Below are positions 7,703-16,028 of a stretch of DNA of 64,000 nucleotides, in pieces. The DNA lies in contig CAYZGX010000001.1 in NCBI GenBank assembly GCA_964478235.1, positions 170,254 to 234,253 on the forward strand, written 5' to 3'. Made by a program: the position numbers and the translations under genes. Origin of the DNA: 2-02-FULL-45-10 sp964478235. Its GTDB lineage: Bacteria > Patescibacteriota > Patescibacteriia > Magasanikbacterales > GWA2-37-8. The stretch's first letter is position 1, and each line of letters begins with the position of its first letter. Under the pieces are notes generated by a model. It did not search any database. It was given only the letters and a program-made list of their open reading frames with translations, and was not told the DNA's origin.

Positions 7703-9538
7703 ATGTCGCACGACAAAAAAACAATGGTCGACGTTAGCCAAACAATTGACGAGTATCTTGATAAAAGCGATTGGCGGGTCAACGCCAACTCCAACCAAGG
7801 ATTTTCACTTGGCGGGATGATCCTCAATATGGCTGGCAAAGTGACGGCCAACTACTGGCTGTCTCACGTCTATCCAAGCGAAGTCGGCGAAGCTCATCGG
7901 AGTGGCGACATCCATATTCATGACCTTGATATGTTTTCTGGCTACTGTGCTGGCTGGAGCTTGCGCGCCCTCCTCGAGCAAGGCTTTAACGGTGTACCAG
8001 ACAAAATTGAATCAGGTCCGCCAAAACATCTTTCATCGGCCATCGCTCAAATGATTAATTTCTTGGGTACTCTCCAAAACGAATGGGCTGGAGCTCAAGC
8101 CTTCTCTAGTTTTGATACCTTCCTCTCACCATTTGTAAAAAAATATGAGCTAGAGTTGCGTGATACTATCAAAAAATATGGCATGCAATTTGAAAATGAA
8201 GAAACCAAAGAAAAATATATTGCGAACGATGTCTATCAATACGTCTACCAAAACATGCAGTCATTTGTCTTTAACCTCAACATTCCTTCACGCTGGGGAA
8301 CACAAACGCCGTTTACCAACATCACACTTGATTGGGATTGCCCCGCCGACCTCAAAGAAAAACGCCTCGTATTAGCCGGTAAGCCTTATGACTATACCTA
8401 CGGCGAACTCGAGCCGCAAATGGACATTATTAACCGAGCTTTTATTGAGGTGATGAGCAAAGGTGACGCTAAAGGACGAACCTTCACCTTCCCTATTCCG
8501 ACCTACAATATTGGTAAAGATTTTAAATGGGACGACCCAAAAAACCTCGCTCTCTTTGAAATGACTGCCAAATACGGCACCCCGTATTTCCAAAATTTCA
8601 TCAATTCAGAGCTAAACCCCGGAGATGTTCGCTCTATGTGCTGTCGTTTACAACTCGATCTCAAAGAACTGCGTAAACGTGGCGGCGGGCTTTTTGGCTC
8701 GGCTGAAATGACCGGATCAATTGGGGTGGTCACCATCAACGCCGCTCGCATCGGCTACACCAACCGTGGAAACAAAGAGGGTTTTTACAACCAAATAAAT
8801 CATCTCATGGAGCTGGCCAAAACCTCCCTCGAGATGAAACGAGTCGTTGTTCAAAAATGGATTGACGCCGGGCTCTTCCCCTTCACCAAACGCTATCTCG
8901 GCTACCTCAAAAACCATTTCTCAACTATCGGCATCAACGGGTTAAACGAGGCTATTCGTAATTTCTCGAACGACACTGAAAATATTACTACTCCAAACGG
9001 TCAAAAATTTGCCGAAGACGTATTGGTATTCATGCGTACTAAACTTCAAGATTTCCAAACCGAAACACGCAATCTCTATAACCTAGAAGCCACCCCGGCC
9101 GAAGGCGCCACCTACCGCTTTGCCAAAGAAGACCAAAAGAGGTTCCCTGATATTTTTCAAGCTGGCACCTACGAAGCACCCTACTACACCAACTCTTCAC
9201 AAATCCCGGTCGGTTTCACCGACGATGTCTTTGAAGCGCTTCTACTCCAAGACAAACTCCAAACAAAGTACACTGGCGGGACAGTGCTCCACTGTTATAT
9301 GAGTGAAAAAATCAGCAGTCCCGAAGCTTGTCGAAATCTAGTGAGAAAAATCTTAAACAATTTCCGCCTACCCTATATCACTATCACCCCGACATTCTCC
9401 ATTTGTCCAAAGCACGGCTATTTAACCGGAGAATACGACTTTTGCCCGCGCTGCGACGCCGAAAACGGACTACAACCTGGTGTTCACTTTGATACCACCA
9501 TGCGTAATAAACACCGCAGTCTTATCCCTCAATTATAA
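7703..9538 (+). CDS. nrdD: Anaerobic (class III) ribonucleoside-triphosphate reductase, catalytic part lacking the glycyl-radical domain
   Basis: Reduces NTPs to dNTPs without oxygen. The 611 residues start directly at the catalytic barrel (NANSNQGFSLGG), with no N-terminal ATP-cone, so allosteric control looks reduced. Cys313/Cys314 in SMCCRLQLD match the catalytic thiyl position of the family. Near the C-terminus a zinc site is visible (CPKHG near 567, CPRC near 582, with His replacing one Cys, a known variant). The protein then ends with a short tail, FDTTMRNKHRSLIPQL. The RVxGY glycyl-radical segment that should follow is absent and is supplied by the next gene, 23 nt downstream in another frame. 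An in-frame TAA sits just before that gene's ATG, so it is a clean split. Confidence 0.92.
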   Translation: MSHDKKTMVDVSQTIDEYLDKSDWRVNANSNQGFSLGGMILNMAGKVTANYWLSHVYPSEVGEAHRSGDIHIHDLDMFSGYCAGWSLRALLEQGFNGVPDKIESGPPKHLSSAIAQMINFLGTLQNEWAGAQAFSSFDTFLSPFVKKYELELRDTIKKYGMQFENEETKEKYIANDVYQYVYQNMQSFVFNLNIPSRWGTQTPFTNITLDWDCPADLKEKRLVLAGKPYDYTYGELEPQMDIINRAFIEVMSKGDAKGRTFTFPIPTYNIGKDFKWDDPKNLALFEMTAKYGTPYFQNFINSELNPGDVRSMCCRLQLDLKELRKRGGGLFGSAEMTGSIGVVTINAARIGYTNRGNKEGFYNQINHLMELAKTSLEMKRVVVQKWIDAGLFPFTKRYLGYLKNHFSTIGINGLNEAIRNFSNDTENITTPNGQKFAEDVLVFMRTKLQDFQTETRNLYNLEATPAEGATYRFAKEDQKRFPDIFQAGTYEAPYYTNSSQIPVGFTDDVFEALLLQDKLQTKYTGGTVLHCYMSEKISSPEACRNLVRKILNNFRLPYITITPTFSICPKHGYLTGEYDFCPRCDAENGLQPGVHFDTTMRNKHRSLIPQL

Positions 9539-9561
9539 CTTACTTACCAACTAAATAATCT

Positions 9562-9765
9562 ATGGAAAACACTACTACACCAACCAGAACTCGTTGCGAA
9601 ATTTGGACTCGTGTTATGGGTTATCATCGACCGCTATCACATTTTAATATCGGAAAAAAATCAGAGCACATCTCACGCAAGCACTTTACCGAATGCGTTT
9701 CAGCCAATAGTATTTTTATCAAAAAATACGCTCACCTTGGCCAACCACTCTACACTACTCGCTAA
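9562..9765 (+). CDS. Free-standing glycyl-radical domain of class III ribonucleotide reductase
   Basis: A 67-residue protein consisting almost only of the C-terminal glycyl-radical segment of NrdD. RCEIWTRVMGYHRPLSHFN is followed by IGKKSEHISRKHF; Gly20 in RVMGY is the predicted radical site. In ordinary NrdD this segment is fused after the zinc site, which here ends the previous gene. The gene has its own ATG at 9562 with an in-frame TAA six bases upstream, and lies 6 nt before the activase gene. It should dock into the NrdD barrel and receive the radical from the activase, much as the spare part YfiD/GrcA does for pyruvate formate-lyase. Domain assignment is firm; working as a separate subunit is inference. 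Confidence 0.85.
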   Translation: MENTTTPTRTRCEIWTRVMGYHRPLSHFNIGKKSEHISRKHFTECVSANSIFIKKYAHLGQPLYTTR

Positions 9766-9771
9766 GCTACT

Positions 9772-10476
9772 ATGCTTATTTCTGGCATACAACCTTTTAC
9801 CTTGCTCGATTACCCTGGAAAAACCGCGTGCGTTGTCTTTTTGCCAGGTTGTAATTTTAGATGTGGCTACTGCCACAACAAGGAGTTTGTTTTACCAGAA
9901 AAAATAAAAGAGCTTCAAGGAAACTTTATCGATGAAGAGGTGGTCTACAATTTTCTCATCAACCGTCGCGATTTACTTGATGGCGTAGTTATTTCCGGAG
10001 GCGAGCCAACTATGATGCCTGACCTCATTCCCTTCATGCAAAAAATAAGACGACTAGGCTTTTCGGTGAAACTAGACACCAACGGCAACCGACCAGATGT
10101 CATCACCAAAGCACTCGAGCTTCGTACCGTTGACTATATTGCCATGGATCTTAAGACCGACCTCCCCACCTATACCGCACTTGTAGGAAACGGCGCCAAA
10201 AAAGATGCGCTCGAACAAAGTATTAGCATTCTCCTCAACAGTCCGATTGACTACGAGTTCCGCTCCACCATTATCAAAGAAGTTCACTCAGACGCTATTC
10301 TTGAAAGGATGGCTCAAGCTATCGCTGGAGCTAAACACTGGTATTTACAAAATTTCAGACCAGAAAACACTCTAGCTCCACACTTTGCCAACTACCACCC
10401 TTTTGAAGAAGTAGAACTCAAAAAAATAGCTGAATATCTCAGCCCCTACGTACACAAACTAACTATTCGCTCATAA
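9772..10476 (+). CDS. nrdG: Anaerobic ribonucleotide reductase activating protein (radical SAM)
   Basis: A 234-residue radical SAM enzyme with the cluster motif CNFRCGYC (CxxxCxxC, about residues 26-33), the SAM-binding stretch VISGGEPTM (about 82) and LDTNGNRP. It uses a 4Fe-4S cluster and S-adenosylmethionine to abstract hydrogen from the glycine of NrdD. It resembles the longer NrdG2-type activases rather than the ~155-residue E. coli form. It is the last gene of the nrdD operon, 6 nt after the separate glycyl-radical gene. A strong bidirectional terminator follows. Confidence 0.92.
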   Translation: MLISGIQPFTLLDYPGKTACVVFLPGCNFRCGYCHNKEFVLPEKIKELQGNFIDEEVVYNFLINRRDLLDGVVISGGEPTMMPDLIPFMQKIRRLGFSVKLDTNGNRPDVITKALELRTVDYIAMDLKTDLPTYTALVGNGAKKDALEQSISILLNSPIDYEFRSTIIKEVHSDAILERMAQAIAGAKHWYLQNFRPENTLAPHFANYHPFEEVELKKIAEYLSPYVHKLTIRS

Positions 10477-10480
10477 ATAA

Positions 10481-10512
10481 AAACCCGGTCGCAGAAAGCG
10501 ATCGGGTTTTTA
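10481..10512. terminator. Bidirectional terminator between nrdG and rnpB
   Basis: AAACCCGGTCGC - AGAAA - GCGATCGGGTTT (one G-T pair) with A-run on the left and T-run on the right, placed between two convergent transcription units. Confidence 0.88.
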
Positions 10513-10514
10513 AG

Positions 10515-10957
10515 TGTTTACAGCAATAAGCCGAATTTTGTTCCCCTTACGGGGTGATAATCATTTCTCTTGCCGGTACATTGCTATACCGATCATCTGC
10601 CCGTCCTAAAGCTTTTAAGCTGACAGATATACTAGCGAGCGAACTTTCCGAGGCTATACCTGATGTATAGACACGCTGCTCTTGCACCAGATAGGGTTTA
10701 GCACTTGCTCTCTATTGCTAAAGAGCCGAGTAGAGTAGCTGTAGTCTTAAGAACAACAACTCCCCTACACTTTTCACCTTTCATCCCGATTATAGCCGGA
10801 ATTAGTATTGTCTCTGTGCCACTGTCCCGAAGCGGATATTGCTATACGCCTGGTGGAGGTTATCCACTATCCTTGTCCCAATAGGTAGCGATAAAAATTG
10901 GGGGTGTTCGGACTTTCCTCGACGACCCAAAGGTCGGCGCGATTATCTACTGTAAAC
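10515..10957 (-). ncRNA. rnpB: RNase P RNA
   Basis: A 443-nt RNA on the minus strand, the catalytic RNA that matures tRNA 5' ends. The ends pair as helix P1 (GTTTACAG with CTGTAAAC). The universally conserved 5' core GAGGAAAGTCCGAACAC is present at about 10908-10924. The 3' core is AAATTCGGCTTAT. A near-consensus promoter lies just upstream and a shared terminator just downstream. Confidence 0.97.
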
Positions 10958-10963
10958 GGGCGT

Positions 10964-10992
10964 AGTATAGCACAAAAAGGGCTTTTTGTCAA
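10964..10992 (-). promoter_or_regulatory. Strong promoter of rnpB
   Basis: On the minus strand TTGACA (10992-10987) and TATACT (10969-10964) are 17 nt apart, with transcription expected to begin about 7 nt before the RNase P RNA end. Confidence 0.88.
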
Positions 10993-10995
10993 GGT

Positions 10996-11024
10996 TTGAC
11001 CGGGAGAAAAAAACAGCGTACACT
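10996..11024 (+). promoter_or_regulatory. Promoter for the polysaccharide gene cluster
   Basis: TTGACC (10996-11001), 17-nt spacer, TACACT (11019-11024), about 31 nt before the ATG at 11056; it is divergent from and nearly abuts the rnpB promoter. Confidence 0.75.
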
Positions 11025-11055
11025 ACTAATACTTTATGTCTCTTGTCTTTGACCC

Positions 11056-12474
11056 ATGAAGCGTCTTGAATTAGCCCTCACCGTTCTTCTTTTACCGCTT
11101 GACTACTGTCTTATCGTCTTAGCTGGGCTCACCGCCTACAGCTTGCGCTACACGTCATTTATTACGGCTATCCGCCCGATTCTTTTTGATTTATCATTTG
11201 AAAAATTCTTACCCATCCTCCTCGTTGTCGCCTTGGGTTGGGTAGCTATTTTTGCTTTTTCCGGGCTCTATCGCACCAACCCTAACCGCAAACTGGCTCG
11301 TGATATTAACAAAATTATCATGGCCTGCTCCACCGGATTTGCCGGTATTGCCATTTATTTATTCTTTACGCTTCAAAAATTTGACTCCCGCTTCCTAGTT
11401 CTCACTAGCTGGATTCTTGCTATCATCTACGTCAGCTTAGGGCGCATCCTAATGCGCGGGGTTCGCAGCCTCTTCTATCGCTTTGGCCTAGGACTGCGTA
11501 AAACAGTGATTGTCGGCAACGAAACAATTGCTGAAACTATTAAAACCGCTCTTCTCGAAGAACCTCGCCTTGGCTACCGCATCACCGGCACCTATACTAA
11601 TTTTTCTGAACGCACCAAAAAAGAACTGCTCAAAAATATTCCTGACGAATTTATTCTTTCCAACCCTCGTGGCGACGAAAACGAAACACTGTCAGCTGTT
11701 GAATTTTGCAACGAGCACCATATCACTTTTAAATATTCTGCCGACCTCTTCGCCACCATCTCAAGCAACATGAGCGTGTCCACTATTGCTGGTATCCCCA
11801 TTATTGAACTTCGCCGCACTCGTTTATCCGGCTGGGGCCGCGTTTTTAAACGCACCGTTGATATCGTCGGCAGTCTAGTCTTCATCATCATATTGTGGCC
11901 ATTTTATATTATTACTGCCCTATCTATCCTGCTTGAAACCGGTCGCCCAGTTATTTATCGCAACGAACGAGTTGGTCAATACGGTCGAAAATTCTTCACC
12001 CTCAAGTTTCGCTCTATGTACCAAGCGCTCTCCACTGGCACACAATTTGGTGCCTCTGGCGAAAAAGCTCTCAAAGAAGAAGCTAAACTTATCAAAACCA
12101 GCAGCGTCAAAAATGGTCCTGTTTACAAAATACAAAACGACCCTCGAGTCACTCCCTTTGGCCGTTTTATCCGCCGGTGGAGCATTGATGAGCTTCCGCA
12201 GTTTTTCAACGTTCTCAAGGGTGATATGAGCCTCGTTGGCCCTCGCCCACACCAACCTCGTGAAGTTGATCACTACGAAACACACCATAAAATTGTTTTA
12301 GCGATCAAACCGGGAATAACCGGTATCGCTCAAATCTCTGGTCGAAGCAACTTAAGCTTTGAAGAAGAGATTCGCCTTGATACCTTCTATATCGAAAACT
12401 GGAGTTTACTTATGGACATCATTATTTTGTTAAAAACTCCTTTTGTTGTACTTCTGCGCAAAGGTGCCTGGTAA
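11056..12474 (+). CDS. Polyprenyl-phosphate sugar-1-phosphate transferase (WcaJ/CpsE type)
   Basis: A 472-residue membrane enzyme that loads the first sugar phosphate onto undecaprenyl phosphate, priming exopolysaccharide or glycan synthesis. Four N-terminal membrane helices (within residues 1-135) precede a CoA-binding-like domain, another helix near 270-295 and the Bac_transf catalytic domain. Typical motifs are RTRLSGWGRVFKRTVDI, FTLKFRSM and IDELPQFFNVLKGDMSLVGPRP. It heads a plus-strand cluster with two GT4 glycosyltransferases (gaps of 9 and 3 nt). The donor sugar cannot be read from the sequence. Confidence 0.93.
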   Translation: MKRLELALTVLLLPLDYCLIVLAGLTAYSLRYTSFITAIRPILFDLSFEKFLPILLVVALGWVAIFAFSGLYRTNPNRKLARDINKIIMACSTGFAGIAIYLFFTLQKFDSRFLVLTSWILAIIYVSLGRILMRGVRSLFYRFGLGLRKTVIVGNETIAETIKTALLEEPRLGYRITGTYTNFSERTKKELLKNIPDEFILSNPRGDENETLSAVEFCNEHHITFKYSADLFATISSNMSVSTIAGIPIIELRRTRLSGWGRVFKRTVDIVGSLVFIIILWPFYIITALSILLETGRPVIYRNERVGQYGRKFFTLKFRSMYQALSTGTQFGASGEKALKEEAKLIKTSSVKNGPVYKIQNDPRVTPFGRFIRRWSIDELPQFFNVLKGDMSLVGPRPHQPREVDHYETHHKIVLAIKPGITGIAQISGRSNLSFEEEIRLDTFYIENWSLLMDIIILLKTPFVVLLRKGAW

Positions 12475-12483
12475 CATTTCCCT

Positions 12484-13602
12484 ATGAAGATAGCCCTAGT
12501 CCATGACTATCTTGCTCAAGACGGAGGGGCGGAGCGAGTTTTAAAAGCATTTCACGAGCTGTGGCCACAAGCTCCTATTTTTGTATTGTTCTACGACAAC
12601 AAAAAAATAACCGATTTCTCCACAGCTACTATCAACGAATCGTTTCTCAAACACGTTCCTGGTATCTATACTCATTTTCAGTGGTATCTCCCACTCATGC
12701 CTTTGGCTACTGAAAAATACAACCTCGACGCCTTTGATGTTGTTCTCTCTTCTACTAGTGCCTTTGCCAAAGGGGTTATCACCCCTCCACACACCATTCA
12801 TATCTCCTACTGCCATACTCCAGCACGCTATTTATGGAGTGATACCCACCACTACGTTGACGGACTTCCCTACAACCGACTCGTGAAGTCTATTTTGCCA
12901 AGGTTTATCTCCAAAATGCGTTTGTGGGATAAAATGAGTGCTGATCGAGTTGATGTTTTTATCGCCAATTCAAAGACTGTTCAATCACGTATTAGCAAAT
13001 ACTACCGTCGTGACAGCACCATTATTCACCCCCCAGTTGATGCCCAAAAACTTCGTCTTAGCCCCACTGTCGAAGATTATTTTGTAGCCGGCGGACGTCT
13101 TGTTCCCTACAAACGCATCGACCTGGTCATTCATACCTTCAATCGCCTCGGTTGGCCACTTAAGATTTTCGGTACCGGCCCTGAATTAAAACGGCTCCAA
13201 AGAATTGCCAAACCAAACATCACTTTCTTAGGGCGAATTAACGACGAAGAAAAAGCCGAGCTTCTCAGCCGGGCTAGCGCCTTTATCCATCCGCAAGTAG
13301 AGGATTTTGGAATAACCGCTGTTGAAAGTATGGCCTCAGGACGTCCAGTTATTGCCTTTTCCGAAGGTGGAGCTCTCGAAACAGTTGTCGCCCGAGAAAC
13401 CGGCCTCTTCTTCACCGAACAAACCTGGGAATCACTGCTCGACACACTCCTCACCTTCAACAAAAATACTTGGGATAGCGCTCGCATCCGAGAACACGCT
13501 CTCCAATTCGACTTGAGCGTTTTTAAAAACGCTATCAATAGTCACGTCACCGACCGATTTGAAGAATTTAAACGCGGTGTCACCCAACCAACTCTTGTAT
13601 AA
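12484..13602 (+). CDS. GT4-family glycosyltransferase
   Basis: A 372-residue GT-B enzyme. The N-terminal half begins MKIALVHDYLAQDGGAERVL, with the glycine-rich acceptor loop. The C-terminal donor domain has GRLVPYKRIDLVI, GTGPELKRL and the E-x7-E-type signature around HPQVEDFGITAVESMASGRP. It resembles WbaZ-like mannosyl or rhamnosyl transferases, but substrate prediction is unsafe. It probably acts on the lipid-linked product of the preceding transferase, being encoded 9 nt after it. Confidence 0.9.
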   Translation: MKIALVHDYLAQDGGAERVLKAFHELWPQAPIFVLFYDNKKITDFSTATINESFLKHVPGIYTHFQWYLPLMPLATEKYNLDAFDVVLSSTSAFAKGVITPPHTIHISYCHTPARYLWSDTHHYVDGLPYNRLVKSILPRFISKMRLWDKMSADRVDVFIANSKTVQSRISKYYRRDSTIIHPPVDAQKLRLSPTVEDYFVAGGRLVPYKRIDLVIHTFNRLGWPLKIFGTGPELKRLQRIAKPNITFLGRINDEEKAELLSRASAFIHPQVEDFGITAVESMASGRPVIAFSEGGALETVVARETGLFFTEQTWESLLDTLLTFNKNTWDSARIREHALQFDLSVFKNAINSHVTDRFEEFKRGVTQPTLV

Positions 13603-13605
13603 CCT

Positions 13606-14745
13606 ATGCATATCGGGATAGATCTGCGATCACTCGAACAAACTGAGCAAACTGGTGTTGGCGTGTTTACTCGTGATTTAGTTGAGACACTTGCGACCGT
13701 TCTCCCTAAAAATTCATTGGTTGGGTTTGTTAATAAAGGCAGTAAAAAACTTTCCACCCTACCTCAATTTTCATCACGCCTCTCCACTAAACTGCTTAAC
13801 ACCAGCCTCCTAACAACCAATCACCCACACCTTGATAGATTGCTTGAAGAAAAAGCTCAATTGGACAAACCGCTCGATTTTTTTATCTCTCCCAACAGTC
13901 ATTTTACCAGCATCTCTCCTCAGACTCACCACATCCTGGTGATCCACGATATTGCCTTTGCCCTCTTCAAAGACTACTACACGCTCAAACAGCACCTCTG
14001 GCACCGACTCGTCAATCCAGCAAAACAAAGCTCAGCGCAAAATACCCATCTGGTTGTACCGTCGCACAATACAAAACGCGATGTGATTGATTATTTCAAC
14101 ATTAGTCCCGAAAAAATAACTGTCATTTATCCGGGCACACCTCTCACCAAAACAGAACCGTCTTCAACAGAAAAAATTCGTGAAAAATATAACCTACCTC
14201 CCCGTTTTATTTTAGCTCTCGGCACCAACGAGCCGCGAAAAAATACCCCAGCCCTACTTCAAGCCTACGAACAGGCTGCACACAAACTCCCCCTCCCCTA
14301 TGCACTAGTCATCGCCGGGGCAACCGGTTGGAAAAACACAGCCACCGAGCGCTCTATTAGCCAATCGGCGGTCAAAAAAAATATCCACATGATTGGATAT
14401 GTGGACGAAACGGATAAAGGCGCCCTCCTTCGTGAAGCCAGCCTCTGTATTTACCCCTCTTTTTATGAAGGGTTTGGCTTTCCAGCACTCGAAGCAATGC
14501 AGGCCGGCACACCAGTTATCGCAAGCAACCGTTCATCGCTTATGGAAGTCACTGGTGCCTCAGCCTATGCCATAAACCCACACCATCCCGAAGAAATTGC
14601 CGAGGGTATTTTTCGCCTACTAACCGATACTCAACTACGAAACAACCTGATCGCACAAGGAAAAACTCAAGCCGATCTTTTTTCATGGAAAAAAGCTGGT
14701 GAAGAATGGGCTGAACTGTTTAAGCGATTACAGAGAAAGATCTAA
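13606..14745 (+). CDS. GT4-family glycosyltransferase
   Basis: A 379-residue retaining glycosyltransferase. It starts MHIGIDLRSLEQTEQTGVGV, a typical GT4 opening with the glycine loop, and carries in the C-terminal half ALGTNEPRKNTPALLQAY and PSFYEGFGFPALEAMQAG. It is the third gene of the polysaccharide cluster, 3 nt after the previous one. Its 3' end overlaps the 3' end of the convergent transporter gene by 18 nt, so no terminator separates the two units. Confidence 0.9.
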   Translation: MHIGIDLRSLEQTEQTGVGVFTRDLVETLATVLPKNSLVGFVNKGSKKLSTLPQFSSRLSTKLLNTSLLTTNHPHLDRLLEEKAQLDKPLDFFISPNSHFTSISPQTHHILVIHDIAFALFKDYYTLKQHLWHRLVNPAKQSSAQNTHLVVPSHNTKRDVIDYFNISPEKITVIYPGTPLTKTEPSSTEKIREKYNLPPRFILALGTNEPRKNTPALLQAYEQAAHKLPLPYALVIAGATGWKNTATERSISQSAVKKNIHMIGYVDETDKGALLREASLCIYPSFYEGFGFPALEAMQAGTPVIASNRSSLMEVTGASAYAINPHHPEEIAEGIFRLLTDTQLRNNLIAQGKTQADLFSWKKAGEEWAELFKRLQRKI

Positions 14746-16017
14746 ACCAGACAAAACATCAGCTAATGTTGGGAAAAGTGTAAACAACACTAACACTACA
14801 CTGACAATAATCAAGCGGATGATTGATTCCCACGTAACAAAGGCATAAAAAAATTTTCCTGCTCGAGACTGTTCTGGCAAACCAAGAATTTTTCCTTTTC
14901 GAAGCAATAACACCAAGAAAATAAGGATAATCGGTAAAAGCATGCCGTTGACCACCTGCGCAAAAATCATAATTTGGAACAAAGACACGAATGGCAATAA
15001 CGTAAAAATACAGCTTAGGCCAATAGTTACTGCCATCAAGCCGTAAAATACCCGGGCTTCTTTCCAGGTTGTATCCATACCATGCTCAAACCCAAAAGCT
15101 TCACAAATAGAGTAGCTCGTCGTAAGCGGTAAAATAAAAGCACCCAAAAGCGACGCAAAGAAAAATCCAACACCAAAAATAATCATCGCCGCCGAACCAA
15201 GAATTGGTGTCAGGGCACGGGCTGCCGTTGATGCCGACTCCACTACCACACCGTGATCATACAAAACTTCTTTAGTGGTTATCATAATAGCTCCTGCAAT
15301 CAGACAGGTAAAAAAAGCACTAATATACACTTCAATTTTTTGAAGACGATACTGTTCATGACTCGTTCCTTTATCAACCACGTACGACTGAATAAAAAAT
15401 TGTCCCCACGGGGTAATAGTGGTGCCCATCACACCAAGTAGCGCCATCAAAAAAGCATAGTCAGCCGGCAAACTAACCGTCAAACTTTCCCGAGCCACCT
15501 GTACCCAATCAGGTTGACTCATTACTGCCGAAATAATATAGACGAGCAAGAAAAGCGAGATGGTCATAAAAAAGCGCTCTGCCCGCTTAAACGAACCTTT
15601 ATACAGAAGAACCCAGACCAAAACACCAAAAAAAGGCACGGAAATCCATTTACTAATTCCAAACAATTCGAGTGCTGCTGCAATACCAGCAAACTCAGAA
15701 GTTGTGACGGCTAAATTCGCAAAAAATAACGTAGCAATGGCTAAAAACGTCCAACGAATATTAAACTGCTCGCGAATGAGGGCGGACAAACCTTTACCGG
15801 TGAATACCCCGAGACGAATACCGATCTCTTGAGTAAAAGCGAGGGTGATGAAGTTGACCACTAAAACCCAGAGCAATCCATAACCAAAACGAGACCCGAC
15901 GAACGAATAGGTACTAATCCCGCCAGCATCATTATTGGCCGTCCCAGCAATCAAGGCTGGCCCAAAAACAGCCAACGAAGCCATGATTTTCGAGGTTGTT
16001 GACTTAAAAAAACGCAT
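14728..16017 (-). CDS. Divergent NRAMP-family metal ion transporter
   Basis: A 429-residue membrane protein with about 11 helices and the NRAMP fold. The helix-1 metal motif, DPGN in manganese/iron transporters, reads NNDAGGIST here. The helix-6 site, usually MPH, reads TTITPWGQFF. Loss of the Met suggests a harder ion such as Mg2+, as in NRAMP-related magnesium transporters. The gene lies 11 nt after a PRC/MgtE-N/CBS gene on the same strand, whose regulatory domains normally gate a Mg2+ channel. I infer a two-gene Mg2+ (or Mn2+) uptake system; the ion is not proven. Confidence 0.82.
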   Translation of the reverse strand: MRFFKSTTSKIMASLAVFGPALIAGTANNDAGGISTYSFVGSRFGYGLLWVLVVNFITLAFTQEIGIRLGVFTGKGLSALIREQFNIRWTFLAIATLFFANLAVTTSEFAGIAAALELFGISKWISVPFFGVLVWVLLYKGSFKRAERFFMTISLFLLVYIISAVMSQPDWVQVARESLTVSLPADYAFLMALLGVMGTTITPWGQFFIQSYVVDKGTSHEQYRLQKIEVYISAFFTCLIAGAIMITTKEVLYDHGVVVESASTAARALTPILGSAAMIIFGVGFFFASLLGAFILPLTTSYSICEAFGFEHGMDTTWKEARVFYGLMAVTIGLSCIFTLLPFVSLFQIMIFAQVVNGMLLPIILIFLVLLLRKGKILGLPEQSRAGKFFYAFVTWESIIRLIIVSVVLVLFTLFPTLADVLSGLDLSL

Positions 16018-16028
16018 ACATCCAGAGA

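Noticed and set aside
9530..9565. Simple sequencing frameshift inside nrdD
   Set aside because: Both frames have clean ends, the second has its own ATG with an in-frame stop six bases before it, and the reading between them is not coding. An old frameshift fixed into two genes cannot be excluded.
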